From contig NZ_SRPE01000002.1 in the NCBI RefSeq assembly GCF_004785645.1, forward strand, positions 124,001 through 188,000: a stretch of DNA of 64,000 bases, read 5' to 3'. The translations under genes and the position numbers were made by a program. The DNA comes from Empedobacter tilapiae (lineage in GTDB: Bacteria; Bacteroidota; Bacteroidia; Flavobacteriales; Weeksellaceae). Of the stretch, positions 17,900 through 27,000 are shown one piece after another. The notes beneath the pieces were generated by a model. The model was not told the origin of the DNA. It saw only the letters and a program-made list of their open reading frames with translations, and did no database searches. Each line of letters begins with the position of its first letter. Position 1 is the stretch's first letter.

Positions 17900-18109
17900 T
17901 TACTTTTTCTTCAAATAAGTTGGATCGTTGGGATATTTGATCACTTTAGCTAAAGTAACGATTGAAATTAGAGTAAAAATAAAAATAACAACAATACTAA
18001 TAATGATACGATTATTTTGCTCATTATTTAATCCAATATACAATTCAAAAGCTGCCCATATAATTATTAAAATTTGAGGTAAAAGAGCGCCGAAAATATT
18101 TTTTGTCAT
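17900..18109 (-). CDS. small membrane protein, unknown
   Basis: 69 residues with two predicted membrane helices, about residues 7-27 (LLPQILIIIWAAFELYIGL) and 34-57 (IIISIVVIFIFTLISIVTLA), and a charged C-terminus. I do not recognise a family. It precedes the GNAT gene by 6 bp on the same strand, so the two probably form one operon. Nothing in the sequence indicates a function beyond the membrane location. Confidence 0.6.
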   Translation of the reverse strand: MTKNIFGALLPQILIIIWAAFELYIGLNNEQNNRIIISIVVIFIFTLISIVTLAKVIKYPNDPTYLKKK

Positions 18110-18140
18110 TTTATACTTTTATTGAATTGTAAAAATACGA

Positions 18141-18171
18141 AAATAAAAAACCTGCTTATCAAAAGCAGGTT
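18141..18171 (-). terminator. intrinsic terminator after the DUF3078 pair
   Basis: The arms AACCTGCTT (18149-18157) and AAGCAGGTT (18163-18171). Read on the minus strand the hairpin runs into TTTTTTATTTT, directly after the DUF3078 stop. Confidence 0.85.
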
Positions 18172-18178
18172 GAAAATA

Positions 18179-19231
18179 TTATTGTGCGACTAATTTTGTT
18201 TCATTAAGAATAGGTTCATTCTTCAAAATATTCGTTGCCATTTCTACAGTATCTTGTTTTTCTTCGAAAATAGGAGCTTCTTGTATAAAAGCCGTTGCTG
18301 GAGCTTCTTCAACTTTTGGAGGAGTGTTGTCGAATTTGTAATTAAATCCGATTCCAAGTGTTTGTTTAATTTGTGTTTTCTTAATTTGATCCTCGTCATA
18401 CAATAAGTTGACACTTACTTGAGCAGAAATAAATTTGTTTACTTTCATATCCAAAATTCCTTGATAAGCAACGTCCATATTTCCAAATTTTTTCAAATAA
18501 TCAGCATAGATTCCAACACGATTATCATACATAATGCCTTCCATTATCTTTAATTTATATCGCGCACCTAAATATGCACCGAATTCAAACAAAGTATTAT
18601 CTCCATCATTTTTAAGTCCAAAGTTTCCTTTTTTCTGTAAATCTTTGTCTAAAACAAAAGTCATTCTTGGTGTGAATGGATGAATATTAACTTGGAAATT
18701 TTCGTTCGGTTTGTAATCAACTCCCAAACCTAAACTTAAATAACCTGGAGCCATTAAATTTGAAATTTTCGTTTTTGGATCAGTTGAATAATCAAAGCCT
18801 TCTGTAAATTGTGTACGGAAATTCATTGAAGCAGCTAAATACCAATTATTTCCGATGCTGTAGCCGTAAGAAGAAGTTAAGTCGATAACATCATTAGTTT
18901 TCCGAGAGCTTTCACCTTTATTGGTTTGGATTCCGTATCCCAAAACAACTCGATTATCCCAAATATGTTTTTCTCGAGTTAGATTAAATTCGTAATCAAT
19001 ATTTCCATTCAATGCAAATGAATTAACTCCTCCTGCAACCCAATTACTGAATGCACTTTGAGAAAATAAAAGAGAGTTATTTCCTGAAACAAACCATCCA
19101 GGTTGGCGACCTTCAAATTTTTGATCTTTTAAATAACGTTTACTATCTGTAGATACTTTCCCATCTTTTACCGTTTGAGCAAAAGAAGAAGTACTTCCAA
19201 TTATTACTAGTACAAATAAAATTTTTTTCAT
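18179..19231 (-). CDS. DUF3078 outer-membrane-like protein, copy 2
   Basis: 350 residues with a signal peptide cut near TSSFAQ (residue 19). It carries the DUF3078 core: GWFVSGNNSLLFSQSAFSNW, VAGGVNSFALNGNIDYEFN and repeated alternating strands such as FQVNIHPFTPRMTFVLDKD, which look like a small beta-barrel. Function of DUF3078 is not established; an outer-membrane location is inferred from the strand pattern. The C-terminal 50 residues are a proline- and acid-rich tail (PPKVEEAPATAF). It is 27 bp downstream of a clear paralog, and both share about the same length and block order, so they arose by tandem duplication. Confidence 0.88.
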   Translation of the reverse strand: MKKILFVLVIIGSTSSFAQTVKDGKVSTDSKRYLKDQKFEGRQPGWFVSGNNSLLFSQSAFSNWVAGGVNSFALNGNIDYEFNLTREKHIWDNRVVLGYGIQTNKGESSRKTNDVIDLTSSYGYSIGNNWYLAASMNFRTQFTEGFDYSTDPKTKISNLMAPGYLSLGLGVDYKPNENFQVNIHPFTPRMTFVLDKDLQKKGNFGLKNDGDNTLFEFGAYLGARYKLKIMEGIMYDNRVGIYADYLKKFGNMDVAYQGILDMKVNKFISAQVSVNLLYDEDQIKKTQIKQTLGIGFNYKFDNTPPKVEEAPATAFIQEAPIFEEKQDTVEMATNILKNEPILNETKLVAQ

Positions 19232-19258
19232 TATAGTTAAGCTGATTTAATTAATAAT

Positions 19259-20359
19259 TTATTCTAAAAAAATAGATTCAGATTTTATGTAAGTTGATTT
19301 TTCGTCAATCGTGTTTTTATCGAAAACACGATCATAGTTTTGTTTATCGAGTTTTATTTTTTGTAATTTAATCGGAATTATTCCTGAAGTATCAAAATAA
19401 GGGAGAATTTCTTTTTTTCGACGTTTTTTCTTTTCTTTTTTCTTTGTACTATCTATTTTATAAGTCAAACCAATTCCGAGAGCTTGTTTAAATTGTGTTT
19501 CAGCAACTTGATCTTCATCATAAATCAAATTTATTGTTAGTTGTGTTGACATGAAATTATTAATCTTCATATCTAATAATCCAGCATATACGATATCTAA
19601 ATTATAAAATTTGTTAGAATAATTAGAGAAAATTCCAATATTGTTATCGTAAGTCACGTTCTCAAAAAGTTTTAGTTTGTATCTTCCTCCTAAATATGCA
19701 CCAACTTCGAAAAGAAATGTATCTCCATCGCTACGCAAACCATAAGTTCCTTTCCTTTGTAAATCTTTATCTGCTACAATTGTTGTTCGGGAAGTTAAAG
19801 GTTGAAAACTAATAGAGAAATTAGAATTAGGAGTATAATTAGCACCAATACCTATTGTTACATAAGCTGGAGCAAAAAGATTGGATAATTTCTTTTTTGG
19901 TGTTGCAGAATAATCATATCCAGCAGAAAATTGTGAACGTATATTTAAAGAAGAGGTTAAATACCACTTTTCTTTAATTAAATAACCATATGAAGTTGTG
20001 ATATTTAAATTATCAGCAGTTTTGCGTGTTCCATTAGTTTTATTATCTAAGAAACCATATTCTAAAATAAAACGATTATCCCAAAAGTGTTTCTTTTTTC
20101 GGAAATTGAATTCGTAATCAGCTTTAGCATTTAATGAAACAGAGTTTTCTCCACCTGCCATCCAATTAGAAAAAGTATTTTGATTAACGGTTAATGTATT
20201 TGCACCATAAATTTCCCAACCAGATTTTCGACCTGTTGTATCAACTTTAGATTTTAAATATTTTCGACCATCAATAATCAAGTTTCCACCTGTATCTAAA
20301 AACTGAGCAGAACTAAAAAGAGATAGGATTAAGAAAATGATTGAGAAAATTAGTCTCAT
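19259..20359 (-). CDS. DUF3078 outer-membrane-like protein, copy 1
   Basis: 366 residues, signal peptide cut near SLFSSAQ (about residue 19). The same blocks as its neighbour are present: GWEIYGANTLTVNQNTFSNW, MAGGENSVSLNAKADYEFN, then TTSYGYLIKEKWYLTSSLN and FSISFQPLTSRTTIVADKD. It differs mainly in the C-terminus, which has a lysine-arginine run (KKEKKKRRKKEI) followed by a different tail. First gene of a two-gene operon. On the minus strand a TATCTTTG box (20400-20407) lies about 40 bp upstream of the ATG, inside an 11-bp inverted repeat (20367-20377 with 20400-20410). Confidence 0.88.
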   Translation of the reverse strand: MRLIFSIIFLILSLFSSAQFLDTGGNLIIDGRKYLKSKVDTTGRKSGWEIYGANTLTVNQNTFSNWMAGGENSVSLNAKADYEFNFRKKKHFWDNRFILEYGFLDNKTNGTRKTADNLNITTSYGYLIKEKWYLTSSLNIRSQFSAGYDYSATPKKKLSNLFAPAYVTIGIGANYTPNSNFSISFQPLTSRTTIVADKDLQRKGTYGLRSDGDTFLFEVGAYLGGRYKLKLFENVTYDNNIGIFSNYSNKFYNLDIVYAGLLDMKINNFMSTQLTINLIYDEDQVAETQFKQALGIGLTYKIDSTKKKEKKKRRKKEILPYFDTSGIIPIKLQKIKLDKQNYDRVFDKNTIDEKSTYIKSESIFLE

Positions 20360-20399
20360 CTTTAAAAAATATCTTTGTCTAAAATTGAAAAATTCTAAA

Positions 20400-20407
20400 C
20401 AAAGATA
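20400..20407 (-). promoter_or_regulatory. candidate -7 box of the DUF3078 operon
   Basis: TATCTTTG on the minus strand, an exact TAnnTTTG match about 40 bp before the start. It is part of the inverted repeat AAATATCTTTG (20367-20377) and CAAAGATATTT (20400-20410). No clear -33 TTG. Confidence 0.4.
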
Positions 20408-20439
20408 TTTAATTTATTTTGTAAGGATAAAACCCTTTC

Positions 20440-21423
20440 TTAATTATTTTCCCAACCTTGAAACCATTTCACCAATGTGTTAATCCAATCTTGACGATCA
20501 TTAAGACAAGGAATATAGGTAAAATACTCACCGCCAGCTTTTAAGAATTCTTCTTTTCCTTCCATAGAAATTTCTTCTAAAGTTTCTAAACAATCTGCCA
20601 CAAACGCAGGTGTACAAACTGCTAAGTTTTTAACACCTTTTTCAGGGAAATGTTCTAAAGTTTCGTCTGTATATGGTTGAATCCAAGGATCTTTTCCAAG
20701 ACGAGATTGAAACGAAGTGTAATATTTATCCTCTGGTAATTGAAGATATTCGGCAACTAACTTAGTTGTTTCTAAACATTGGTTGCGGTATGTTTCAATT
20801 GGTAATTTACTCGCCTTTGCTGCTTTCAAAGCTTTTTTATCGTGGCGTTCAGGAATTCCATGATAAGAGAACAATAATTTATCATAATTCTCAGGTAAAT
20901 TTTCTTTAATGGAATCACCCAAAACTTTTACATAATCTGGATGTTTGTAAAAAGCTTTTAAGAAATTTACATGAACATCTTTAAATTTTTTCTTCTGAAT
21001 TTCTAATACTTTATCCGCTACCGTTTCTGTTGTAGACATTGTATATTGAGGATAAAGAGGAACAACTAACATATCGCGAACACCTTTATCATAAAGCTCT
21101 TGCATTCCAAATTCTATTGAAGGATTTTTGTAACGCATCGCCAAACCGATTGGTATTTCTAATTGTTCTTGAACTTTTTGTTGCAAAATTTTAGAATAAA
21201 TAATTAATGGAGATCCATCTTTTGTCCAAATTTTTCTATAAGCTTCTGCCGAATTAATTGGTCTTTTTGGCAAAATAAAAAGTTCTACAATCATTTTACG
21301 AATCAACCAAGGTGAGTCAATTACTTTTCCATCCATTAAAAATTCGCGTAAATAAGTTCTTACATCTTCAACTTCCGTAGAATCGGGCGAACCTAAATTC
21401 ACTAATAATATTCCTTTGCTCAT
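20440..21423 (-). CDS. hemH: ferrochelatase
   Basis: 327 residues. It inserts Fe2+ into protoporphyrin IX, the last step of protohaem synthesis. It begins KGILLVNLGSPDSTEVEDVR. The active-site His is in LLFSYHGIPERH (about residues 183-194), and the conserved FQSRLGKDPWIQPYTDETL and FVADCLETLEEISMEGK follow. No extra C-terminal domain. It lies about 6.7 kb from the hemACDE operon and is divergent from ruvB, so it is transcribed separately. A TACTTTTA stretch on the minus strand (21465-21472) is a one-mismatch -7 candidate. Confidence 0.96.
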   Translation of the reverse strand: MSKGILLVNLGSPDSTEVEDVRTYLREFLMDGKVIDSPWLIRKMIVELFILPKRPINSAEAYRKIWTKDGSPLIIYSKILQQKVQEQLEIPIGLAMRYKNPSIEFGMQELYDKGVRDMLVVPLYPQYTMSTTETVADKVLEIQKKKFKDVHVNFLKAFYKHPDYVKVLGDSIKENLPENYDKLLFSYHGIPERHDKKALKAAKASKLPIETYRNQCLETTKLVAEYLQLPEDKYYTSFQSRLGKDPWIQPYTDETLEHFPEKGVKNLAVCTPAFVADCLETLEEISMEGKEEFLKAGGEYFTYIPCLNDRQDWINTLVKWFQGWENN

Positions 21424-21531
21424 AATTCTTTTTATCTAAAAAAATATTGCGTTCTTTGTAGGTGTAAAAGTACGGCGGATAATTTAAATTGTCCTTCGTA
21501 ATATTATCATTATAATTTATATCATCATTTT

Positions 21532-22569
21532 ATGTCAGATTTATTAAATCCTGATAAAGAATTTTATCCAGACGACGATCTTAATCATGAAAATACTGTT
21601 CGTCCGCAAAGTTTTGATGATTTTGCTGGACAAGCGCATATTCTCGAGAATTTAGAAGTTTTCGTAAAAGCGTCTAAACTTCGTGGCGAAGCATTAGATC
21701 ACGTTTTGTTGCATGGACCTCCAGGTTTGGGAAAAACTACATTGGCAAATATTATTGCGAATGAATTAGGCGTTGGAATCAAAATTACCTCTGGACCAGT
21801 TCTCGATAAACCAAGTGATTTAGCTGGTTTGTTAACGAATTTGGAAGAAAATGATGTGCTTTTTATTGATGAAATTCATCGTATGTCTCCTGTTATCGAA
21901 GAATATTTGTATTCGGCAATGGAAGATTTTAAAATTGATATTATGATCGAATCAGGACCAAATGCACGTTCGGTTCAAATTGGTCTGAATCCTTTTACAT
22001 TAATTGGCGCAACAACACGTTCTGGTTTATTAACTGCGCCACTTCGTGCTCGTTTTGGAATCAATTTCCGTTTCGAATATTATAATGTCGAATTATTAAG
22101 TTCGATTGTTGAGCGTTCTTCTCGTATTTTAGATACCCCAATTGATGAAAGAGCAGCAATAGAAATAGCTGGTCGTAGTCGAGGGACTCCTCGTATTGCA
22201 AATGCATTACTGAGAAGAACACGAGATTTTGCACAAATAAAAGGAAATGGAAAAATTGATTTATCAATTGCGGAATTTTCTTTAAAAGCCTTGAAAGTTG
22301 ATGATAATGGTTTAGACGAAATGGATAACAGAATTTTATCAACAATTATTGAAAAATTTAAAGGAGGTCCTGTTGGTATTACAACTTTAGCGACAGCTGT
22401 TGGAGAAAATGGCGGAACATTGGAAGAAGTTTATGAACCATATTTGATTCAAGAAGGTTATTTGATGCGTACTGCTCGTGGACGTATTGCAACTGAAAAA
22501 GCTTACAAACATATTGGAGTAAAATACCGTGGCGAAAATTCTCCTCAAACTGATTTGTTTGATTTGTAA
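21532..22569 (+). CDS. ruvB: Holliday junction branch migration helicase RuvB
   Basis: 345 residues, AAA+ ATPase that drives branch migration with RuvA. Walker [10 protein letters not shown] is at residues 62-70 and Walker B FIDEIHRM at about 111-118. Sensor and arginine-finger blocks [18 protein letters not shown] and [14 protein letters not shown] are present, and the C-terminal winged helix has [16 protein letters not shown]. Residues 20-35 ([15 protein letters not shown]) begin the normal core. queG starts 3 bp after the stop and is very likely co-transcribed. Confidence 0.97.
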   Translation: MSDLLNPDKEFYPDDDLNHENTVRPQSFDDFAGQAHILENLEVFVKASKLRGEALDHVLLHGPPGLGKTTLANIIANELGVGIKITSGPVLDKPSDLAGLLTNLEENDVLFIDEIHRMSPVIEEYLYSAMEDFKIDIMIESGPNARSVQIGLNPFTLIGATTRSGLLTAPLRARFGINFRFEYYNVELLSSIVERSSRILDTPIDERAAIEIAGRSRGTPRIANALLRRTRDFAQIKGNGKIDLSIAEFSLKALKVDDNGLDEMDNRILSTIIEKFKGGPVGITTLATAVGENGGTLEEVYEPYLIQEGYLMRTARGRIATEKAYKHIGVKYRGENSPQTDLFDL

Positions 22570-22572
22570 CAA

Positions 22573-23520
22573 ATGCTCCTTCAAACAGAAGAACATATCA
22601 AAATAAAATGGTCCCAATGCATCAAAGAAAAAGCTGAAGCGTTGGGATTTATTTCTTGTGGTATAGCAAAGGCTGATTTTTTGGAAGAAGAAGCTCCTCA
22701 TTTAGAAGCTTGGTTGAAGAATAATTATCATGGTGAAATGCAGTATATGGAAAATCATTTCGATATGCGATTAGATCCTAGATTATTGGTCGAAGAAGCA
22801 AAATCTGTGATTTCGTTGGCGTATAATTATTACCAAAATTTAGATCGAAATCCTAATTCGTACAAAGTAGCGATGTATGCACAAGGCGAAGATTATCATT
22901 TTGTCGTGAAGGAAAAAGTACGCGAATTATTAGATTTTATTCAAGAAGAAATAGGAGAGGTGAGCGGACGAGCTTTTACCGATTCAGCACCAATTTTGGA
23001 ACATGCTTGGGCGAAAAAAGCTGGAATTGGTTGGGTTGGAAAAAATTCGTTGACGTTGTCCAAACAAAAAGGGTCGTTTTTCTTTTTATCCGAATTAATT
23101 ATCGATTTAGATTTAGCGTATGATTCTCCAATCGAAACTGATCATTGTGGAAAGTGTACGCGTTGCATTGATGCTTGCCCAACTGAGGCAATTTTACCAA
23201 ATAAAACTGTGAATGGAAGTCAATGTATTTCGTATTTTACAATTGAATTGAAAGATCAAATTCCGATTGAAATGAAAGGGAAGTTTGATGATTGGATTTT
23301 TGGTTGTGATGTTTGCCAAGAAGTTTGTCCGTGGAATCGTTTTTCGTTGCCAACGAAAGAAACTCGTTTTATTGGTCATGAAAAAATTAATCAATTCTCG
23401 AAGAAAGATTGGGAAGAGATTACGGAAGATGTTTTTCGAGAAATTTTCAAGAAATCACCTGTAAAACGTACAAAATTTGATGGTTTGAAAAGAAATATCG
23501 ATTTTGTAAAATCACTATAA
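22573..23520 (+). CDS. queG: epoxyqueuosine reductase
   Basis: 315 residues. It reduces epoxyqueuosine to queuosine in the wobble position of GUN-anticodon tRNAs, using cobalamin and two 4Fe-4S clusters. The DUF1730 cobalamin domain covers about residues 1-180 and contains [20 protein letters not shown]. The cluster motifs are [12 protein letters not shown] (about 194-205) and [13 protein letters not shown] (about 240-252). The C-terminal HEAT-like repeats of longer QueG proteins are absent, as is usual in Bacteroidota. It starts 3 bp after ruvB. Confidence 0.95.
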   Translation: MLLQTEEHIKIKWSQCIKEKAEALGFISCGIAKADFLEEEAPHLEAWLKNNYHGEMQYMENHFDMRLDPRLLVEEAKSVISLAYNYYQNLDRNPNSYKVAMYAQGEDYHFVVKEKVRELLDFIQEEIGEVSGRAFTDSAPILEHAWAKKAGIGWVGKNSLTLSKQKGSFFFLSELIIDLDLAYDSPIETDHCGKCTRCIDACPTEAILPNKTVNGSQCISYFTIELKDQIPIEMKGKFDDWIFGCDVCQEVCPWNRFSLPTKETRFIGHEKINQFSKKDWEEITEDVFREIFKKSPVKRTKFDGLKRNIDFVKSL

Positions 23521-23581
23521 TTCGTGAAAATTTTTGGTTTAGATTTTGTTAGCTTTACTTCAAGAAAATCGAATCATAAAA

Positions 23582-24262
23582 ATGAAAAAAAGTTTATTCA
23601 TTCTTACTACTTTTTTAAGCTATTTTGCGCAAGCTCAATTTGGGATTGTGCAAGATAAAGATGGTTTCGCAAACGTGAGAGATGAGAAAAATACTTCGTC
23701 TAAAATAGTTGCTAAAGTCAATTCAAATTCAATCTATCCAATTGATTCTGATGAAGAAAATTCGAAATGGTATTTGGTCGAATATCAACTTGAAAAAGCT
23801 GGTTATGTTTACCATGATCGAATCAAAAAGTTAGAAGATTTTGAAATGATTTCACCAACTTCGGTAAATGATTCTAAAATAGAATTTTCGATTGCGGATT
23901 ATATTATTCAGCTCGAAACGCAAGCATTTAATTCGAAAAAGCATAAAGTTTTTAAAGAAAATGATTTTGTTTATGCGATTGATGAAAAAGATTTTCTTGG
24001 TTCGGACGGAATGATTCCTCAAACAGAATTCAAATCGTTTAAAGTATCATTCAAAGGAAAAGAAATTATCATTCCAAAAGAATATTTTACCAATTTATAT
24101 AACGCGAATTTATCAGCAACAAAACTTACATACAATAAAGAGTTAAATCAATATTATTTGTTCGGGACTTTTAGCGATGGAGCGGGTGTTTATGATGCGC
24201 TTTGGATATTGGATAATGGAAAAATTGTAAAACATATTGCTCAAATTAATGCTTATGCTTAG
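23582..24262 (+). CDS. secreted protein with bacterial SH3 domain
   Basis: 226 residues from the ATG at 23582 (MKKSLFILTTFLSYFAQAQ), which gives a clean signal peptide; the 12 codons before it are not a signal. An SH3b domain follows the signal (DGFANVRDEKNTSSKIVAKV, then SKWYLVEYQ and GYVYHDRIK, about residues 25-85). The remaining 140 residues form a beta-rich region that I do not recognise. SH3b domains often bind cell-wall peptides, but in Bacteroidota they also occur in plain periplasmic proteins. It is first in a row of four secreted-protein genes, and its end overlaps the start of the next. Confidence 0.8.
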   Translation: MKKSLFILTTFLSYFAQAQFGIVQDKDGFANVRDEKNTSSKIVAKVNSNSIYPIDSDEENSKWYLVEYQLEKAGYVYHDRIKKLEDFEMISPTSVNDSKIEFSIADYIIQLETQAFNSKKHKVFKENDFVYAIDEKDFLGSDGMIPQTEFKSFKVSFKGKEIIIPKEYFTNLYNANLSATKLTYNKELNQYYLFGTFSDGAGVYDALWILDNGKIVKHIAQINAYA

Positions 24263-24782
24263 TCGTTTTTCAATTTTAGGATGCTTTTTGCTATTTACTT
24301 CGACAATATTTGCTCAAAAAGTAACGACTTCCAAATTTGGAGATATTTCTTACGAAATGACACAAAAACAAGTAGCAGCTTTAACGCCAAATAAATTAGC
24401 TCTTTATGATGTAAATAATCCTGAAATGCCTGAACAGGACATTGAGTTGAATGGAATTAAATATCATATTTCGTATTATAAAAATTTGAAAACAAAACAA
24501 TTTGAAGTGTATACGGTTTCGTCTGTTAGCGCTCAACTTTTGACTTTATCAGGAATAAAAATTGGAAGTTCGTTGGATGATTTATGGAAAGCGTACAAAA
24601 AATATGATATTTCTGTGCAAGATATTTTTGAAGATGAAGAAACAAAATCAGTCAGAGCTTTTTCAATAAATGATGTTGATAATGGTTGTACTTTAGACTT
24701 TTATTTGAAAGATAATAAAGTAATCAAAATGGTTTTGTTGAATGAATCTGGATATTTAAACAATAATATTTATGAGAACTAA
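24249..24782 (+). CDS. secreted protein, tandem paralog family, member 1
   Basis: 177 residues if translated from ATG 24249 (another ATG is at 24255); it overlaps the SH3 gene by 14 bp. The signal peptide ends near TSTIFAQ. The mature protein has a block that recurs in the two following genes: TLSGIKIGSSLDDLWKAYKK, then NDVDNGCTLDFYLKDNKVI. I do not recognise the family. The pattern of a G-x-S-L-x-x-L helix start after a beta strand, present twice per protein, resembles SmpA/BamE-like or BLIP-like folds, which is only an idea. Of the three paralogs this one has the most divergent N-terminal half. Confidence 0.72.
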   Translation: MLMLSRFSILGCFLLFTSTIFAQKVTTSKFGDISYEMTQKQVAALTPNKLALYDVNNPEMPEQDIELNGIKYHISYYKNLKTKQFEVYTVSSVSAQLLTLSGIKIGSSLDDLWKAYKKYDISVQDIFEDEETKSVRAFSINDVDNGCTLDFYLKDNKVIKMVLLNESGYLNNNIYEN

Positions 24783-25266
24783 AATAGCTTTATTAGGATT
24801 TTTCTTGCTTTCGGTTGTTGGATTTGGTCAGATTTCTACAACACGAATGAATGAACTGAAAATAGGTATGCGTCCTTCCGAAGTGTTGAAATTGTTAAGT
24901 AATAAACCTGTAGCGATTGCAGATGAAAACGAAACGAAAATAACTTTAAAAGGAATTGATTACACAATCGAAATAAGAAGTGGTTATTTGAGTAAAACAG
25001 AAAATGACACTTATTTAAGTTCTATTTCTACAAGAAGTAAAAAGATCAAAACTTTGTCTGGAATTGGAATTGGTAGTTCGCTGGAAGATTTGTGGAAAGT
25101 TTATTCGTCAAAATATAATGTGTTGTTGGATAAATCGAATAATAATAACAGAGAATTTAGAATTGACGATAGAGAAAATGGTGTTATACTGACGTTTTCT
25201 TTGAATAATGAAATTGTAACAACAATAGGATTGAGTTCTTATAATCCAGAAGAATGTACACTTTAA
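24772..25266 (+). CDS. secreted protein, tandem paralog family, member 2
   Basis: 164 residues, signal peptide MRTKIALLGFFLLSVVGFGQ. The mature part begins STTRMNELKIGMRPSEVLKL and later has TLSGIGIGSSLEDLWKVY and DDRENGVILTFSLNNEIV. The first and second halves each hold a [LI]xIGxxxxxL motif, which suggests an internal duplication. It overlaps member 1 by 11 bp, so the genes are translationally linked. Function unknown; the protein should be periplasmic or outside the cell. Confidence 0.75.
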   Translation: MRTKIALLGFFLLSVVGFGQISTTRMNELKIGMRPSEVLKLLSNKPVAIADENETKITLKGIDYTIEIRSGYLSKTENDTYLSSISTRSKKIKTLSGIGIGSSLEDLWKVYSSKYNVLLDKSNNNNREFRIDDRENGVILTFSLNNEIVTTIGLSSYNPEECTL

Positions 25267-25295
25267 AGTAATGATTAAAACCTAAATACATAAAA

Positions 25296-25814
25296 ATGAA
25301 AAAAAAATTTTTTATAGCCGCTTTTGTAGCTGGAATAGCTTTGCAAGCGCAAGTTTCTACAACTCGTATTAATGACGTAAAACTTGGAATGAAATTATCT
25401 GAATTAGAGAAATTGACTGGACAAAAATTCAAAATAAAATTGAATGAATATGGTTATCCTGATGGAGATGTAACAATTGTTTCTAAAGGAGTAACATATA
25501 AAGTTGGACTGACAACAAATGGAGAGGAGACTGGAGGTTCTTCTACTTTAACTGTATATAGTGTAAAGTCTTCGGATTCTAGTCTTAAAACATTATCTGG
25601 AATTAAAATTGGTTCATCTTTGGATGAGTTAATTAATAAATATAAAAATCTGAATATTTCTATTTTCGATGGCTATGATGATAAAACGGATAAAAGAACA
25701 AAAGCTTTTCGTTATTTTAATGTCGAAGATTATGATAATGGATCGATTCTACAATTCTATTTAGTGAATGATAAAGTAGTTTCTTTCGATGTAATGTATA
25801 ATGAAGGTTGTTAG
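25296..25814 (+). CDS. secreted protein, tandem paralog family, member 3
   Basis: 172 residues, signal peptide MKKKFFIAAFVAGIALQAQ. The mature start STTRINDVKLGMKLSELEKL aligns directly with member 2, and the second block is TLSGIKIGSSLDELINKYKN with EDYDNGSILQFYLVNDKVV further on. Among the three it is closest to member 2. It is separated from that gene by 29 bp and ends 10 bp before a very strong bidirectional terminator. Function unknown. Confidence 0.75.
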   Translation: MKKKFFIAAFVAGIALQAQVSTTRINDVKLGMKLSELEKLTGQKFKIKLNEYGYPDGDVTIVSKGVTYKVGLTTNGEETGGSSTLTVYSVKSSDSSLKTLSGIKIGSSLDELINKYKNLNISIFDGYDDKTDKRTKAFRYFNVEDYDNGSILQFYLVNDKVVSFDVMYNEGC

Positions 25815-25824
25815 GAATATCTAA

Positions 25825-25870
25825 TTTTAAATAAAAAACCAACTCTTTTGAGTTGGTTTTTTATTTAAAA
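25825..25870. terminator. strong bidirectional terminator with a perfect 20-bp stem
   Basis: The arm at 25825-25844 is complementary over 20 bases to 25851-25870, with the loop CTTTTG. A and T runs flank the GC-containing core ACCAACT on both sides, so it can end both the paralog operon and the convergent endonuclease gene. Confidence 0.92.
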
Positions 25871-26920
25871 TTATTTTTTAATTACTTTTTTAGTGATGAT
25901 ATTTCCATCTTTCAAATGAATAGATAAAATATAGATTCCTGCTGGATAATTTTTCAAATTAACTTCAGTACCTAAATCAATACCAAGTAAGCGACCGTTA
26001 AAATCATATAAATTTGCGTAATCAAAATTCTTCGCATTAATTTTTACCTTATCTGTTGTTGGATTTGGAAAAACTTCAACAAGCGTTTGTTGATAATTAT
26101 AATCGTTAGCAGATAATTCAGCCCAAGTATTTTCAGCTTTATCACCTCCCCAGATTAATGTTGCTAAATATGGATTATCTATAAAAGGATTTCGACTTCC
26201 TTGTGTTTCATAAATGATTTCATTTCTTACTTTTTCAAATTCTGAAACTTTGTCTTGTACGTTCCATTTTAAAAACATATCTGGCATTCCATCATTATTA
26301 GTTGTTGTATTGTTATACGCAACCAATTTAGGGTCGGTTTCCAAACCATAATGTAAATACATATACATAATAATTCGTGCGACATCTCCCGTCCATTCAT
26401 CACCAGGATAAAAACCACCATTGATTAATTTAGCTTGCCCTGTTACATCTTGTGGCCATTTTTCACGATATGCATTATTACTTCTTGTAGAATTTATTTG
26501 TCTGTCCACTGCGCGTAAATTATGAGCATCTGTACCTGTACCAGGATATCTAGTGTCTAATACAGGATTTGCTAATGATTTCGGAAAAACATGTTCTCGT
26601 TCCCATTTTCCATTTGCATTTCCTCCAGTATTGTTTTTGTTATTAACGTCGCGTGTACGTTGTTCTGAATAAATGGTTGAATTATCTGAAAAACCATAAA
26701 TCAGTAATACACGACCTTGTGAATCTAAATCCAAATCAGATTTATCTAAAATATTCCAAACACCAGGAGTGTACGTTACAGCATGATGTGTAGCATTGAT
26801 TAAATCGTGTAACTCTTCCTTTATAATTTTTCCATTTTGCTTAAAATTTATTCCTTCATAATAGTCAGGTTGTTGAGCAAATGAAATTAAAGGAAATAAA
26901 AGAAGTAAATATCTTTTCAT
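25871..26920 (-). CDS. secreted endonuclease I (EndA/NucM family) with type IX sorting domain
   Basis: 349 residues. Signal peptide MKRYLLLLFPLISFAQ. The endonuclease I domain (about residues 20-265) has the beta-beta-alpha metal motif WEREHVFPKS (catalytic His110) and then GTDAHNLRAVDRQINSTRSN. A type A C-terminal sorting domain follows from about residue 278 (VFPNPTTDKVKINA, LYDFNGRLLG, YPAGIYILSIHLKDG, TKKVIKK). It should therefore be exported by Sec and then the type IX system, to act outside the cell as a non-specific nuclease that supplies nucleotides or phosphate. A minus-strand TACTTTTG box is at 26942-26949, 22 bp before the ATG. Confidence 0.95.
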   Translation of the reverse strand: MKRYLLLLFPLISFAQQPDYYEGINFKQNGKIIKEELHDLINATHHAVTYTPGVWNILDKSDLDLDSQGRVLLIYGFSDNSTIYSEQRTRDVNNKNNTGGNANGKWEREHVFPKSLANPVLDTRYPGTGTDAHNLRAVDRQINSTRSNNAYREKWPQDVTGQAKLINGGFYPGDEWTGDVARIIMYMYLHYGLETDPKLVAYNNTTTNNDGMPDMFLKWNVQDKVSEFEKVRNEIIYETQGSRNPFIDNPYLATLIWGGDKAENTWAELSANDYNYQQTLVEVFPNPTTDKVKINAKNFDYANLYDFNGRLLGIDLGTEVNLKNYPAGIYILSIHLKDGNIITKKVIKK

Positions 26921-26941
26921 AACTATTTATTAAATACTTCA

Positions 26942-26949
26942 CAAAAGTA
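26942..26949 (-). promoter_or_regulatory. candidate -7 box of the endonuclease gene
   Basis: TACTTTTG on the minus strand, an exact TAnnTTTG match. No TTG is found 17-23 nt further upstream. Confidence 0.4.
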
Positions 26950-27000
26950 AGTATTTATAAATGGTTAAAAACGATAATTAAGCTATCAATAATTAAACTT

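Noticed and set aside
20367-20410. 11-bp inverted repeat upstream of the DUF3078 operon as a regulator site
   Set aside because: One arm is itself the -7 box and the loop is 22 nt of AT-rich sequence; chance is a sufficient explanation without comparison data.
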